NCBI GenBank assembly: GCA_021773655.1
Contig: JAJFJX010000035.1
Span: 1 to 10,890, forward strand
DNA length: 10,890 nucleotides
Direction: 5' to 3'
Source of the DNA: Panacagrimonas sp.
GTDB taxonomy: Bacteria > Pseudomonadota > Gammaproteobacteria > Nevskiales > Nevskiaceae
In this document: positions 1 to 7,925 of the stretch, piece by piece
Layout of the letters: every line of letters begins with the position of its first letter
How positions within the stretch are numbered: the first letter of the stretch is position 1
The notes under the pieces: generated by a model
What the model was told of the DNA's origin: nothing
Seen by the model: the letters and a program-made list of their open reading frames with translations, nothing else
Databases searched by the model: none
Program-made: the position numbers and the translations under genes

Positions 1-246
1 GACGAAGCCGCGCGCGTCTACGGCAAGGTGCTGCCGATCAACGCCACCGGCGCCATTGGCGCCTGCTGTTCGGAGCTGGGCATTCCCTGGAATGCTTGCC
101 GCGGCATCGGCGTGTTTGCCCGTGCCATCGGCCTGGTGGGCCACATCATGGAAGAAATGCGCGCGCCCATTGCACGCGAGATCTGGACACGCGCCGAGGA
201 CGAGGCGCGCGATCATGCGCTGCAGCAGGAGTCGTCTGCCTCCTGA
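1..246 (+). CDS. Citryl-CoA lyase / citrate synthase-family protein, C-terminal fragment
   Basis: The frame is open from base 1 to a TGA at 244-246, giving the last 81 residues of a protein that begins outside the window. The fragment contains a small-residue-rich stretch (NATGAIGACCSELGIPW) followed by RGIGVFARAIGLVGHIMEEM. This matches the C-terminal end of the citrate synthase fold, where an R-x-x-G-x-x-x-H-x-x-E arrangement contributes the CoA/citrate site. The GHIMEEMRAPIAREIW ending resembles stand-alone citryl-CoA lyase-like proteins more than true citrate synthases. Such enzymes cleave or form C-C bonds on acyl-CoA substrates. The catalytic aspartate region and the N-terminus are not visible, so the exact reaction is unresolved. 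It lies on the same strand as the acyl-CoA catabolic genes downstream but is separated from them by 319 bases. Confidence 0.72.
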   Translation, partial: DEAARVYGKVLPINATGAIGACCSELGIPWNACRGIGVFARAIGLVGHIMEEMRAPIAREIWTRAEDEARDHALQQESSAS

Positions 247-565
247 TCGGCCGGAACGTGGTTGGAGTAGCCCCTCAAACCGCCGCGGAACGTGCCGGCG
301 TCCGCGGCCTATTCATCCTGACGTCGGTTTGCTAACGTGGATCGCTCATCGACCGCCGCCCTGAGAGTCGCGGAGGTGAGCACGGCCTGCATCCCGGCCG
401 GGTGCTGGACCGGACATAAAACGTTCCGCGGAGGATGTCCTCATGAGAATCGACAGTTCGATGACGGTTCGCGGGCTCGATGGCGTGGGCGTTCTGCCCG
501 GCTGCCGCGGCGATCAGTGATGGCCGGTGCGTCCGTCGGGGATGCTCGGGGCAAAGGAGACGCAA
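247..565. other. Intergenic region upstream of acyl-CoA dehydrogenase
   Basis: These 319 bases hold no convincing gene. The overlapping frames are arginine- and proline-rich and resemble no family I know. A 6-bp inverted repeat (GGACAT at 412-417, ATGTCC at 435-440) encloses an AT-rich CATAAAAC and a strong Shine-Dalgarno-like GGAGG at 430-434. That GGAGG sits 8 bases before an ATG at 443, which opens a 25-codon frame ending at 520. I found no clear -35/-10 pair and no terminator with a T-tract for the upstream gene. Confidence 0.5.
553..560 (+). promoter_or_regulatory. Ribosome binding site that sets the dehydrogenase start
   Basis: AAAGGAGA lies 5 bases before the ATG at 566 (GGAG core 556-559, 6-base spacing). 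This favours the 566 start over an in-frame start at 527, whose extra residues look unlike the family N-terminus. Confidence 0.8.
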
Positions 566-1717
566 ATGACCACTGACTGGAATGCACTCGACGACCAGGA
601 CTTCCGGCGGGAGGTCCGCGCGTTCCTGCACCAGAACTACCCGGAGGCCCTGCGCTTCCCAAAATCCTGGCTGCGGCTGACCGAGGCGAGCCACTGGTTC
701 CAGGCGCTATACCGCAACGGCTGGCGTGCCCCCGCGTGGCCGGTGAAGTACGGCGGCATGGGCCTGGGCCCGGCCAAGCTCATGGTGCTGTTCGAGGAGT
801 TCGAGCACTACGGCGTCGGCCACTCGACCGACATGGGCGTCACCATGGTCGGCCCGCTCCTGATCAATCATGGCAGCGAAGAGCAGCGCGCCTGGTACCT
901 GCCCAAGATTCTTTCCGGCGAGCACATCTGGTGCCAGGGCTATTCGGAGCCCAACAGCGGCTCCGACCTCGCCAGCCTGCGCACGGAAGCGGTGCTCGAC
1001 GGTGATGACTTCGTCGTAAACGGCCAGAAGACCTGGACCACGCTGGCGCAGGACGCCACGCACATCTTCATGCTGGTGCGCACCGAGAAGACGGGCAAGA
1101 AGCAGGAAGGGATCAGTTTCCTGCTGGCGGACATGACGACACCAGGCGTGGAACGGCGGCCCATCCTCAACCTCGCCGGGCACGAGGAATTCTGCGAGTG
1201 CTTCTTCCGCGACGTGCGCGTGCCCAAGGCCAATCTGGTGGGGCAGCTCAATCGCGGATGGACGATGGCCAAGGCGCTGCTGAGCTTCGAGCGCATCTTC
1301 CTGGGCAGCCCCCGGCAGGGCCAGTACGCGATGGCTCGGCTGGAGGAGCTGGCGGTGCAATGCGGCCTGACCGCGGACCCCGGCTTCATGGACGCCTACG
1401 CGCGCCTGAAGATGGACAACCTGGACCACGTGGCGCTCTACGCACGGTTCGCCGAGCAGGTACGCCGCGGCGAGACCCTGGGTGCGGACGTCTCGATCCT
1501 CAAGGTCATCGGCTCCGAGACCTACCAGAAAATCTCCCAGTTGATGGTCGAGGCCGCCGGCAGCGCCGGCGGGCTGAGGGACGACGTGGAGCTGGCGGGT
1601 GGCAGCTTCGACTGGCTCAGTAACTACTACAGCGCGCGCCCCGCAACCATCTACGGCGGCTCCTGCGAGATTCAGCGCAACGTGCTGGCAGCTCAGGTGC
1701 TGGGATTGCCGGCCTGA
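566..1717 (+). CDS. Acyl-CoA dehydrogenase
   Basis: This 383-residue flavoprotein should oxidise an acyl-CoA to the 2,3-enoyl-CoA and pass electrons to ETF. Its length is normal for the family. The N-terminal helical domain (about 1-120) is followed by the signature YSEPNSGSDLASLRT beginning at residue 126, in the FAD/substrate-binding beta domain, then NGQKTWTT. The C-terminal helical domain ends with YSARPATIYGGSCEIQRNVLA. In medium- and short-chain dehydrogenases the catalytic glutamate sits in a YEGT-like motif. Here that position is glycine (G364, IYGG). The likely base is instead E242 in the LLSFER segment, the arrangement used by isovaleryl/long-chain types and by several steroid side-chain FadE enzymes. 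Some members of that last group need a second subunit, and none is visible here. The start at 566 is supported by a strong ribosome binding site. It is the first gene of a probable three-gene operon. The substrate cannot be read from the sequence. Confidence 0.92.
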   Translation: MTTDWNALDDQDFRREVRAFLHQNYPEALRFPKSWLRLTEASHWFQALYRNGWRAPAWPVKYGGMGLGPAKLMVLFEEFEHYGVGHSTDMGVTMVGPLLINHGSEEQRAWYLPKILSGEHIWCQGYSEPNSGSDLASLRTEAVLDGDDFVVNGQKTWTTLAQDATHIFMLVRTEKTGKKQEGISFLLADMTTPGVERRPILNLAGHEEFCECFFRDVRVPKANLVGQLNRGWTMAKALLSFERIFLGSPRQGQYAMARLEELAVQCGLTADPGFMDAYARLKMDNLDHVALYARFAEQVRRGETLGADVSILKVIGSETYQKISQLMVEAAGSAGGLRDDVELAGGSFDWLSNYYSARPATIYGGSCEIQRNVLAAQVLGLPA

Positions 1718-1741
1718 CACCGCGCGTAGAAGCATTAACAA

Positions 1742-1756
1742 TCGCCGCATCGGCGA
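1742..1756. repeat. Short perfect inverted repeat before the hydrolase gene
   Basis: TCGCCG (1742-1747) and CGGCGA (1751-1756) are perfect complements around a 3-base CAT spacer. They sit in the 67-base dehydrogenase-hydrolase gap, flanked by AT-rich bases. No T-tract follows, so it is not an intrinsic terminator. It could be an mRNA hairpin between cistrons, an operator half-site pair, or chance. Confidence 0.4.
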
Positions 1757-1784
1757 ATAACTGACAACACGGAGAGCACAGAAA

Positions 1785-2696
1785 ATGGCGAGCCCCCAAG
1801 CAGCAGCGATCGACCGTCTGTACGAATATTTCCTCACCACGTTCGGGGCCAAGCCCGACATGGGCGTGGACGAGATGCGTGATCTGTTCGAACACTGGTG
1901 CGACGTCGGCCGCGATCCCGGCGGCGTGGACTACCTGGAGGTCGATGCCGGCGGCACGCCCTGCTTCTGGGCGGTTCCGAAGGGTGCCGCGCAGGATCGC
2001 GTGCTGATCGCGCTGCACGGCGGCGGCTGCGTCAATGGTTCGCGCTTCAGCCACCGGAAAATGTACGGCCACATCGCCAAGGCGGTGGGCTGCCGCGCGC
2101 TGATCGTGGATTACAAGCGCGCCCCGGAGCACCCGTTCCCGTCGCAGCCGAATGAATGCCTGGACGTGTATCAGTGGGTGCTGGCGCAGGGCATCGCACC
2201 CAAGCATGTCGCTACCATCGGCGATTCCGCAGGCGGCCTGCTGGCGACCACGATGGTGCTCGCAGCGCGTGACCGTGGCGTGGCCCTGCCGGCGGCGATC
2301 GTGCCGTTGTCGCCCTGGTACGACATGGAAGCGGTCGGTGAGAGCTACAAGACCAACGAGGCCAACGACAAGCTGATCAGCGCCGGGCTGATCCTGGTGA
2401 TCGCCGGCATGGCGCTGGGCACGGCCTCGCCGCGCGAGCCGCTGGCCAACCCGCTGTTTGCCGACTTCCGAGGCATGCCGCCGATGTACATCCAGGTGGG
2501 CGGTTACGAAGCCCTGCTCGACGATTCCCTGCGGGTGGAAAAGCTCGCCAAAGCCGCCGGCGTGGAGGTCAAGGTCGACGTATTCCCGGAAATGCAGCAC
2601 GTGTTCCAGTTCATGGCCGGCCATGCGCCGGAAGCCGACGACGCGGTGGCCCGCATCGGCGCCTGGCTGCGGCCGCGCCTGGGCCTGGCGAAGTAG
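1785..2696 (+). CDS. Alpha/beta hydrolase, HSL (hormone-sensitive lipase-like) esterase family
   Basis: This 303-residue predicted cytoplasmic carboxylic ester hydrolase belongs to the Abhydrolase_3 type. The oxyanion-hole motif HGGG is at residues 78-81. The HSL-type nucleophile elbow GDSAGG is at 146-151, with S148 as nucleophile, and DYKRAPEHPFPSQ lies between them as in this family. The catalytic histidine is probably H272 in MQHVF. The usual family acid (D in a DPLRD-like motif) aligns with E242 in YEALLDD, and D246 or D247 are alternatives. There is no signal peptide. The ATG at 1785 has GGAG at 1771-1774. The gene lies 67 bases after the dehydrogenase and 14 bases before the acyl-CoA synthetase, suggesting co-transcription. 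It could release a carboxylic acid, by ester or lactone hydrolysis, for the synthetase to activate. That link is inferred from position only. Confidence 0.9.
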   Translation: MASPQAAAIDRLYEYFLTTFGAKPDMGVDEMRDLFEHWCDVGRDPGGVDYLEVDAGGTPCFWAVPKGAAQDRVLIALHGGGCVNGSRFSHRKMYGHIAKAVGCRALIVDYKRAPEHPFPSQPNECLDVYQWVLAQGIAPKHVATIGDSAGGLLATTMVLAARDRGVALPAAIVPLSPWYDMEAVGESYKTNEANDKLISAGLILVIAGMALGTASPREPLANPLFADFRGMPPMYIQVGGYEALLDDSLRVEKLAKAAGVEVKVDVFPEMQHVFQFMAGHAPEADDAVARIGAWLRPRLGLAK

Positions 2697-2710
2697 CCGG
2701 AGACATCGTC

Positions 2711-4321
<1,611 letters not shown>

Positions 4322-4766
4322 ACCGGTGTTGCGCGGATGGGGCCCGCTGATCCCCGAACCCGGCCAGTGGTCGGCAATGCGCCGAAGTTCCGACGGTGAT
4401 CGTGGCCGGGCGGGTTTCCCGGGCGGTTGGCGGACCGTCTCGACACCGCCGTGAGCCGGGACGTCGATCCGGCGCGCCTGGTGCTGTGGAGTGGGAGCGT
4501 GCCGCAAGTGCGCTCGCCGGTCCCCGCTGCCCTGAGTCAGGCGCTGAGACTCGTCCAGCATCATCGGAACCGCATTGCGGATTCGTTGCGGCCACGGCCT
4601 GAAGGGCAGCGTAGTGCGCCGCCTGCCGGGATTGTCGCCAGGGACTGACTCCCCGGCGCCGCCTCTGCTGCTGTTGCCGCGACATTAATATCGGGGTCAT
4701 CAAGAGCTATCGTCTCTCGCGTCCCCCCGGAAAATTCACCCTCAGACAATCAACCGATCCACGAAC
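4322..4766. other. Intergenic region between synthetase and thiolase genes
   Basis: These 445 bases show no gene I can support. Open frames exist on both strands, but they are short, arginine/proline-rich and unlike any family I recognise. The start of the gap has a weak GC-rich inverted repeat (4313-4318 with 4342-4347) with a long loop and no T-tract. The final 90 bases are less GC-rich and contain the AT-rich palindrome at 4681-4692, where a promoter or operator for the thiolase would be expected. I see no well-spaced -35/-10 pair. Confidence 0.5.
4681..4692. promoter_or_regulatory. AT-rich palindrome upstream of thiolase, possible operator
   Basis: GACATTAATATC is a 12-base palindrome with one mismatched pair (4683/4690), about 75 bases before the thiolase start and in AT-rich sequence unusual for this window. 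It could be a regulator site or the -10 part of a promoter. Function is inferred from position and symmetry only. Confidence 0.3.
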
Positions 4767-5972
4767 ATGAAACAAGCCTTCATCTGCGATGCCGTCCGCA
4801 CCCCCTTTGCCCGCTACGGTGGCGCGCTCGCCAACGTGCGCACCGACGATCTCGCGGCGCTGCCGCTCAAGGCGCTGATGCAGCGCAACCCCGGAGTGGA
4901 CTGGAGCGCAGTCGATGACGTGATCTACGGCTGCGCCAATGGCGCAGGTGAGGATTGCCGCAACGTCGCGCGCATGGCCCTGCTGCTCGCCGGCTTCGCC
5001 ACCCAGGTCGGCGGAAGCACCGTCAATCGCCTGTGCGGCTCCAGCCTGGATGCGGTGGCCGTGGCGGCGCGGGCGATCAAGGCCGGCGAGGGCGACCTGC
5101 TAATCGCCGGCGGCGTCGAGAGCATGACGCGCGCACCCTTTGTCATGGGCAAGGCCGACGGGGCGTTTTCACGCAACGTCAAGATCGAGGACACCACCAT
5201 CGGCTGGCGCTTCGTCAATCCGCTGATGAAGGCGCGCTTCGGCATCGAGCCGATGCCCGAGACGGCGGAGATCGTGGCGGCACAGTTCTCGATCAGCCGT
5301 GCGGACCAAGACGCCTTCGCCCTGCGCAGCCAGCAGCGCTGGGGCAAGGCTAATGCGGAGGGCTTCTACCGCTCGCAGATTGCCGGCGTGCCCATCCCGC
5401 AGAAAAAGGGCGAGCCGCTGATGTTCGATCAGGACGAGCCGCCGCGTCCCGACGTGACGCTGGAGGCGCTGGCCAAACTCAAGGGCGTGGTCAGGCCCGA
5501 TGGCACGGTCACCGCCGGCAACGCTTCGCCGATCAACGACGGTGCCTGCGCGCTCATCCTGGCTTCCGAGGCTGGCCTCAAGCGGCATGGCCTGAAGCCG
5601 CGCGCGCGCGTGGTCGCTGCGACCACGATCGGCATCGAGCCGCGCATCATGGGCTTTGCCCCGGCCCCCGCGATCAAGAAATTGCTGGCCATGACCGGCT
5701 TGCGGCTCGACCAGATGGACGTGATCGAACTCAACGAGGCCTTCGCCGCCCAGGCCCTGGCCGTGACGCGCGATCTTGGGTTGCCGGACGACGGAACGCA
5801 GGTCAATCCCAATGGCGGCGCCATCGCCCTCGGACACCCGCTCGGCGCCTCCGGCGTGCGCCTGGTGACGACCGCCGTCGCCCAACTCGAACGCATGGGC
5901 GGCCGCTATGGATTGTGCTCGATGTGCATCGGCGTGGGGCAGGGCATCGCCCTGATCGTGGAACGGGTCTGA
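4767..5972 (+). CDS. Thiolase, PcaF/PaaJ type (3-oxoadipyl-CoA thiolase-like acetyl-CoA acyltransferase)
   Basis: This 401-residue degradative thiolase should cleave a 3-oxoacyl-CoA with CoA to give acetyl-CoA and a shortened acyl-CoA. Three catalytic residues are visible: nucleophile C90 in NRLCGSSLDAV, H357 in GHPLG, and C387 in CSMCIGVGQG. NEAF begins at N323. Stretches such as GEDCRNVARMALLLAG, DTTIGWRFVNPLM and PMPETAE, with the 401-residue length, resemble PcaF and PaaJ, which act on dicarboxylic 3-oxoacyl-CoAs from aromatic degradation. No pca or paa genes are in the window, so the true substrate may differ. The start fits the family N-terminus (FICDAVRTP), but no clear Shine-Dalgarno precedes it. 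It lies 445 bases after the synthetase gene and may be transcribed separately. I am confident of thiolase, less so of 3-oxoadipyl-CoA specificity. Confidence 0.9.
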   Translation: MKQAFICDAVRTPFARYGGALANVRTDDLAALPLKALMQRNPGVDWSAVDDVIYGCANGAGEDCRNVARMALLLAGFATQVGGSTVNRLCGSSLDAVAVAARAIKAGEGDLLIAGGVESMTRAPFVMGKADGAFSRNVKIEDTTIGWRFVNPLMKARFGIEPMPETAEIVAAQFSISRADQDAFALRSQQRWGKANAEGFYRSQIAGVPIPQKKGEPLMFDQDEPPRPDVTLEALAKLKGVVRPDGTVTAGNASPINDGACALILASEAGLKRHGLKPRARVVAATTIGIEPRIMGFAPAPAIKKLLAMTGLRLDQMDVIELNEAFAAQALAVTRDLGLPDDGTQVNPNGGAIALGHPLGASGVRLVTTAVAQLERMGGRYGLCSMCIGVGQGIALIVERV

Positions 5973-6040
5973 AAAAAGTACAGAGCCGGGAAGGTGCATC
6001 GACACCGAGTCGCCTGGCCCATTGGATGGCGGGTAGATGG

Positions 6041-6074
6041 CGGACCAGCCCACCATTGACGGTGGGGTGGTCCG
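6041..6074. repeat. 14-bp inverted repeat enclosing the rplU promoter -35 box
   Basis: The left arm at 6041-6054 (CGGACCAGCCCACC) and right arm at 6061-6074 (GGTGGGGTGGTCCG) pair at 13 of 14 positions. The one mismatch is 6048/6067. They flank a 6-base loop, ATTGAC, that carries most of the -35 hexamer TTGACG. No T-tract follows directly, so it is not a standard intrinsic terminator for the thiolase transcript. It could be a dimeric regulator operator, or a hairpin in read-through RNA from the thiolase gene. Confidence 0.8.
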
Positions 6075-6084
6075 GGCCTATGAT
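6056..6084 (+). promoter_or_regulatory. Sigma-70 promoter of rplU-rpmA
   Basis: A -35 TTGACG at 6056-6061 and a -10 TATGAT at 6079-6084 are separated by exactly 17 bases. Each differs from consensus at one position, as expected for a strong ribosomal-protein promoter. Transcription should start near 6090-6091, giving a leader of about 55 bases before rplU. The first transcribed bases include a run of seven T at 6093-6099. Confidence 0.75.
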
Positions 6085-6145
6085 TCGCGACCTTTTTTTC
6101 AAGCCGCGGCGTGAGTTGCGGACCGATGCGGGAGCAGACCGAACG

Positions 6146-6457
6146 ATGTACGCCGTAATCAAGACCGGAGGCAAGCAGTATCGCGTGGCCAACGGTGAGA
6201 CGTTGAAGATCGAGACGCTGGTGGCCGACGTGGGCAGCACGGTGGCCTTCGAAGAAGTGCTGATGGTGGGCGAGGGCGATGCGATCAAGGTCGGGGCCCC
6301 GATGCTCGCGGACAGTTCGGTCAAGGCCGAGGTGCTGTCGCACGGCCGCGGAGACAAGATCCGCATCGTCAAGCATCGTCGGCGCAAGCACTACCACAAG
6401 GAACAGGGGCACCGGCAGAACTTCACCGAGGTGAAGATCACCGAGATCGTGGCCTAA
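6146..6457 (+). CDS. rplU: 50S ribosomal protein L21
   Basis: This 103-residue protein of the large ribosomal subunit binds 23S rRNA. It begins MYAVIKTGGKQYRV and carries the L21 signature IVKHRRRKHYHKEQGHRQ near the C-terminus, followed by FTEVKI. The length equals that of E. coli L21. The ATG at 6146 was chosen because it matches the family N-terminus. An upstream in-frame extension from about 6080 would run through the predicted promoter. GGAG at 6131-6134 is a somewhat distant ribosome binding site. It is the first gene after a near-consensus promoter and lies 19 bases before rpmA, the usual bacterial pairing. Confidence 0.98.
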   Translation: MYAVIKTGGKQYRVANGETLKIETLVADVGSTVAFEEVLMVGEGDAIKVGAPMLADSSVKAEVLSHGRGDKIRIVKHRRRKHYHKEQGHRQNFTEVKITEIVA

Positions 6458-6476
6458 CCGATTCAGGAGCACTCAG

Positions 6477-6734
6477 ATGGCACATAAAAAGGCAGGCGGC
6501 TCGACCCGCAACGGACGCGATTCGCAATCCAAGCGGCTTGGCGTCAAGCGCTTCGGCGGTCAGGCGGTGGTGGCCGGCAACATCATCGTGCGCCAGCGTG
6601 GTACCCGGTTTCATGCCGGCGTCAATACCGGACTGGGCAAGGATCACACGCTGTTCGCACTGGTCGACGGCAAGGTCAGCTTTGCCTCGCGCGGTCCGAA
6701 GAACCGGACCTACGTCGACATCGTAACGGCCTGA
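6477..6734 (+). CDS. rpmA: 50S ribosomal protein L27
   Basis: This 85-residue large-subunit protein has an N-terminal tail that reaches toward the peptidyl transferase centre. It begins MAHKKAGGSTRNGRDSQSKRLG, the mature-type terminus of proteobacteria, without the cleaved extension known in Firmicutes. GTRFHAGVNTGLGKDHTLFAL is family-typical. AGGAG at 6465-6469 is 7 bases before the ATG. It is co-transcribed with rplU, and a strong intrinsic terminator follows its stop codon. Confidence 0.98.
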   Translation: MAHKKAGGSTRNGRDSQSKRLGVKRFGGQAVVAGNIIVRQRGTRFHAGVNTGLGKDHTLFALVDGKVSFASRGPKNRTYVDIVTA

Positions 6735-6752
6735 GACTGCAGGTCTGGCATC

Positions 6753-6777
6753 AAGGGCCCCGGACGGGGCCTTTTTT
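6753..6777 (+). terminator. Intrinsic terminator after rpmA, immediately before obgE
   Basis: GGCCCC (6756-6761), loop GGAC (6762-6765) and GGGGCC (6766-6771) are followed by six T (6772-6777). The AAG before the stem can pair into the T-run. It lies 18 bases after the rpmA stop and ends 13 bases before the obgE start codon, so it should reduce transcription into obgE-proB. Confidence 0.9.
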
Positions 6778-6790
6778 GTCTCCCACGCCC

Positions 6791-7894
6791 ATGAAATTCG
6801 TTGATGAAGCCAGCATCAAGGTCGAAGCCGGAGACGGCGGCAACGGCTGCGTCAGTTTCAGGCGTGAGCGCGCCATTCCGTTCGGAGGGCCCGACGGCGG
6901 TGACGGCGGTGACGGCGGCAGCATCTACGCGGTGGCCGACCCCAATCTCAACACCCTGGCTGATTTTCGCTTCACGCGTGTGTTCCGCGCGCCGCGCGGC
7001 GCAAATGGTACCGGCGCCAACTGCCGCGGCGGTTCGGGCAATGATGTCGAGATCCCGATGCCGCTGGGCTCGATGCTGTTCGATATCGGCACCGGCGAGA
7101 AGATCGGCGAACTGACCGGCGCCGGACAGCGCATCAAGGTCGCCCAGGGCGGGTTTCACGGTCTGGGCAACGTGCGCTTCAAGTCCTCCACCAATCGTGC
7201 GCCACGGCGCGCCAGTCCGGGCAGCCCGGGTGAACAGCGCGAACTGCGGGTGGAGCTGTCGCTGATGGCGGACGTCGGCCTGCTGGGTCTTCCCAACGCC
7301 GGCAAGTCGACCCTGCTGGCCGCGGTGTCCGCGGCGCGGCCCAAGATTGCCGATTACCCGTTCACCACGCTCTATCCTCAACCCGGCGTGGTGGCAGTGG
7401 GTCCGCATCAGTCCTTCGTGATGGTTGATGTGCCGGGTCTGATCGAGGGCGCGGCCGAGGGTGCGGGCCTGGGCATCCGCTTTCTCAAGCACCTGAGCCG
7501 TACCCGCCTGCTGCTGCATCTGGCCGATCTGCAGCCGCCGGATGAGGTGCCTCTTGCCGACCGTATCCGCACCATCCACGACGAGTTGCGGGCCTTCAGC
7601 CCGGAGGTGGCTGATCGCGAGCAGTGGCTGGTGTTCAACAAGGCCGACCTTGCCGAGGCGAACGCGGTCGAGTCCCTGGTGCGCGAGGCGCTGCAGTCAC
7701 TGCACTGGCAGGGGCGGTATTTCGTGATCTCTGCGGTGACCCGCGCGGGATGCGCGGAACTGTGCGACGCCGCCATGCACTGGATCCGGACCCGCACGCC
7801 GCGCAGTGCCGATGAACTGGACGATCCAGTCGATTCCGCTACAACGACGGTGAGCGCTGATCCGGGTGCCATCGAACGGCCCTCACCCAACTGA
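6791..7894 (+). CDS. obgE: Obg-family GTPase ObgE/CgtA
   Basis: This 367-residue essential GTPase is linked to 50S subunit assembly and stress control. The N-terminal Obg fold (about 1-158) is glycine-rich, with GDGGNGCVSFRRE and a GPDGGDGGDGG stretch. The G domain has G1 GLPNAGKST at 166-174, a TT-containing switch (DYPFTTLYPQPG), G3 DVPG at 213-216, G4 NKAD at 283-286 and G5 SAVT from 314. The short acidic tail makes it somewhat smaller than E. coli ObgE (390). MKFVDEAS matches the family start, so ATG 6791 is preferred over an in-frame TTG at 6776 inside the terminator T-run. There is no Shine-Dalgarno: the preceding 13 bases are GTCTCCCACGCCC. It lies 31 bases upstream of proB. Confidence 0.97.
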   Translation: MKFVDEASIKVEAGDGGNGCVSFRRERAIPFGGPDGGDGGDGGSIYAVADPNLNTLADFRFTRVFRAPRGANGTGANCRGGSGNDVEIPMPLGSMLFDIGTGEKIGELTGAGQRIKVAQGGFHGLGNVRFKSSTNRAPRRASPGSPGEQRELRVELSLMADVGLLGLPNAGKSTLLAAVSAARPKIADYPFTTLYPQPGVVAVGPHQSFVMVDVPGLIEGAAEGAGLGIRFLKHLSRTRLLLHLADLQPPDEVPLADRIRTIHDELRAFSPEVADREQWLVFNKADLAEANAVESLVREALQSLHWQGRYFVISAVTRAGCAELCDAAMHWIRTRTPRSADELDDPVDSATTTVSADPGAIERPSPN

Positions 7895-7925
7895 GCGCGA
7901 CGTCCGACGGTCGCCGGCAGGCACG

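Noticed and set aside
332..694. Minus-strand frame of 120 codons across the 5' gap and dehydrogenase start
   Set aside because: It overlaps the start of a well-supported gene antisense, is arginine/proline-rich, and matches no family or start context I recognise.
707..1861. Long minus-strand open frames opposite the dehydrogenase, hydrolase and synthetase (up to 686 codons)
   Set aside because: Long antisense frames are common in GC-rich DNA. Their translations are rich in H, R, A and G with no recognisable domains, while the plus-strand genes carry complete catalytic motifs.
6776..6790. In-frame TTG upstream of obgE as the start codon
   Set aside because: It lies in the terminator T-run. 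MKFVDEAS from the ATG at 6791 matches the family N-terminus.
6890..6925. Tandem GACGGCGGT repeats inside obgE as a minisatellite
   Set aside because: They encode the conserved GPDGGDGGDGG stretch of the Obg fold, so protein constraint explains them.
7866..7925. GTG at 7866 as the proB start
   Set aside because: It would overlap the end of obgE and add 20 residues unlike glutamate 5-kinases.
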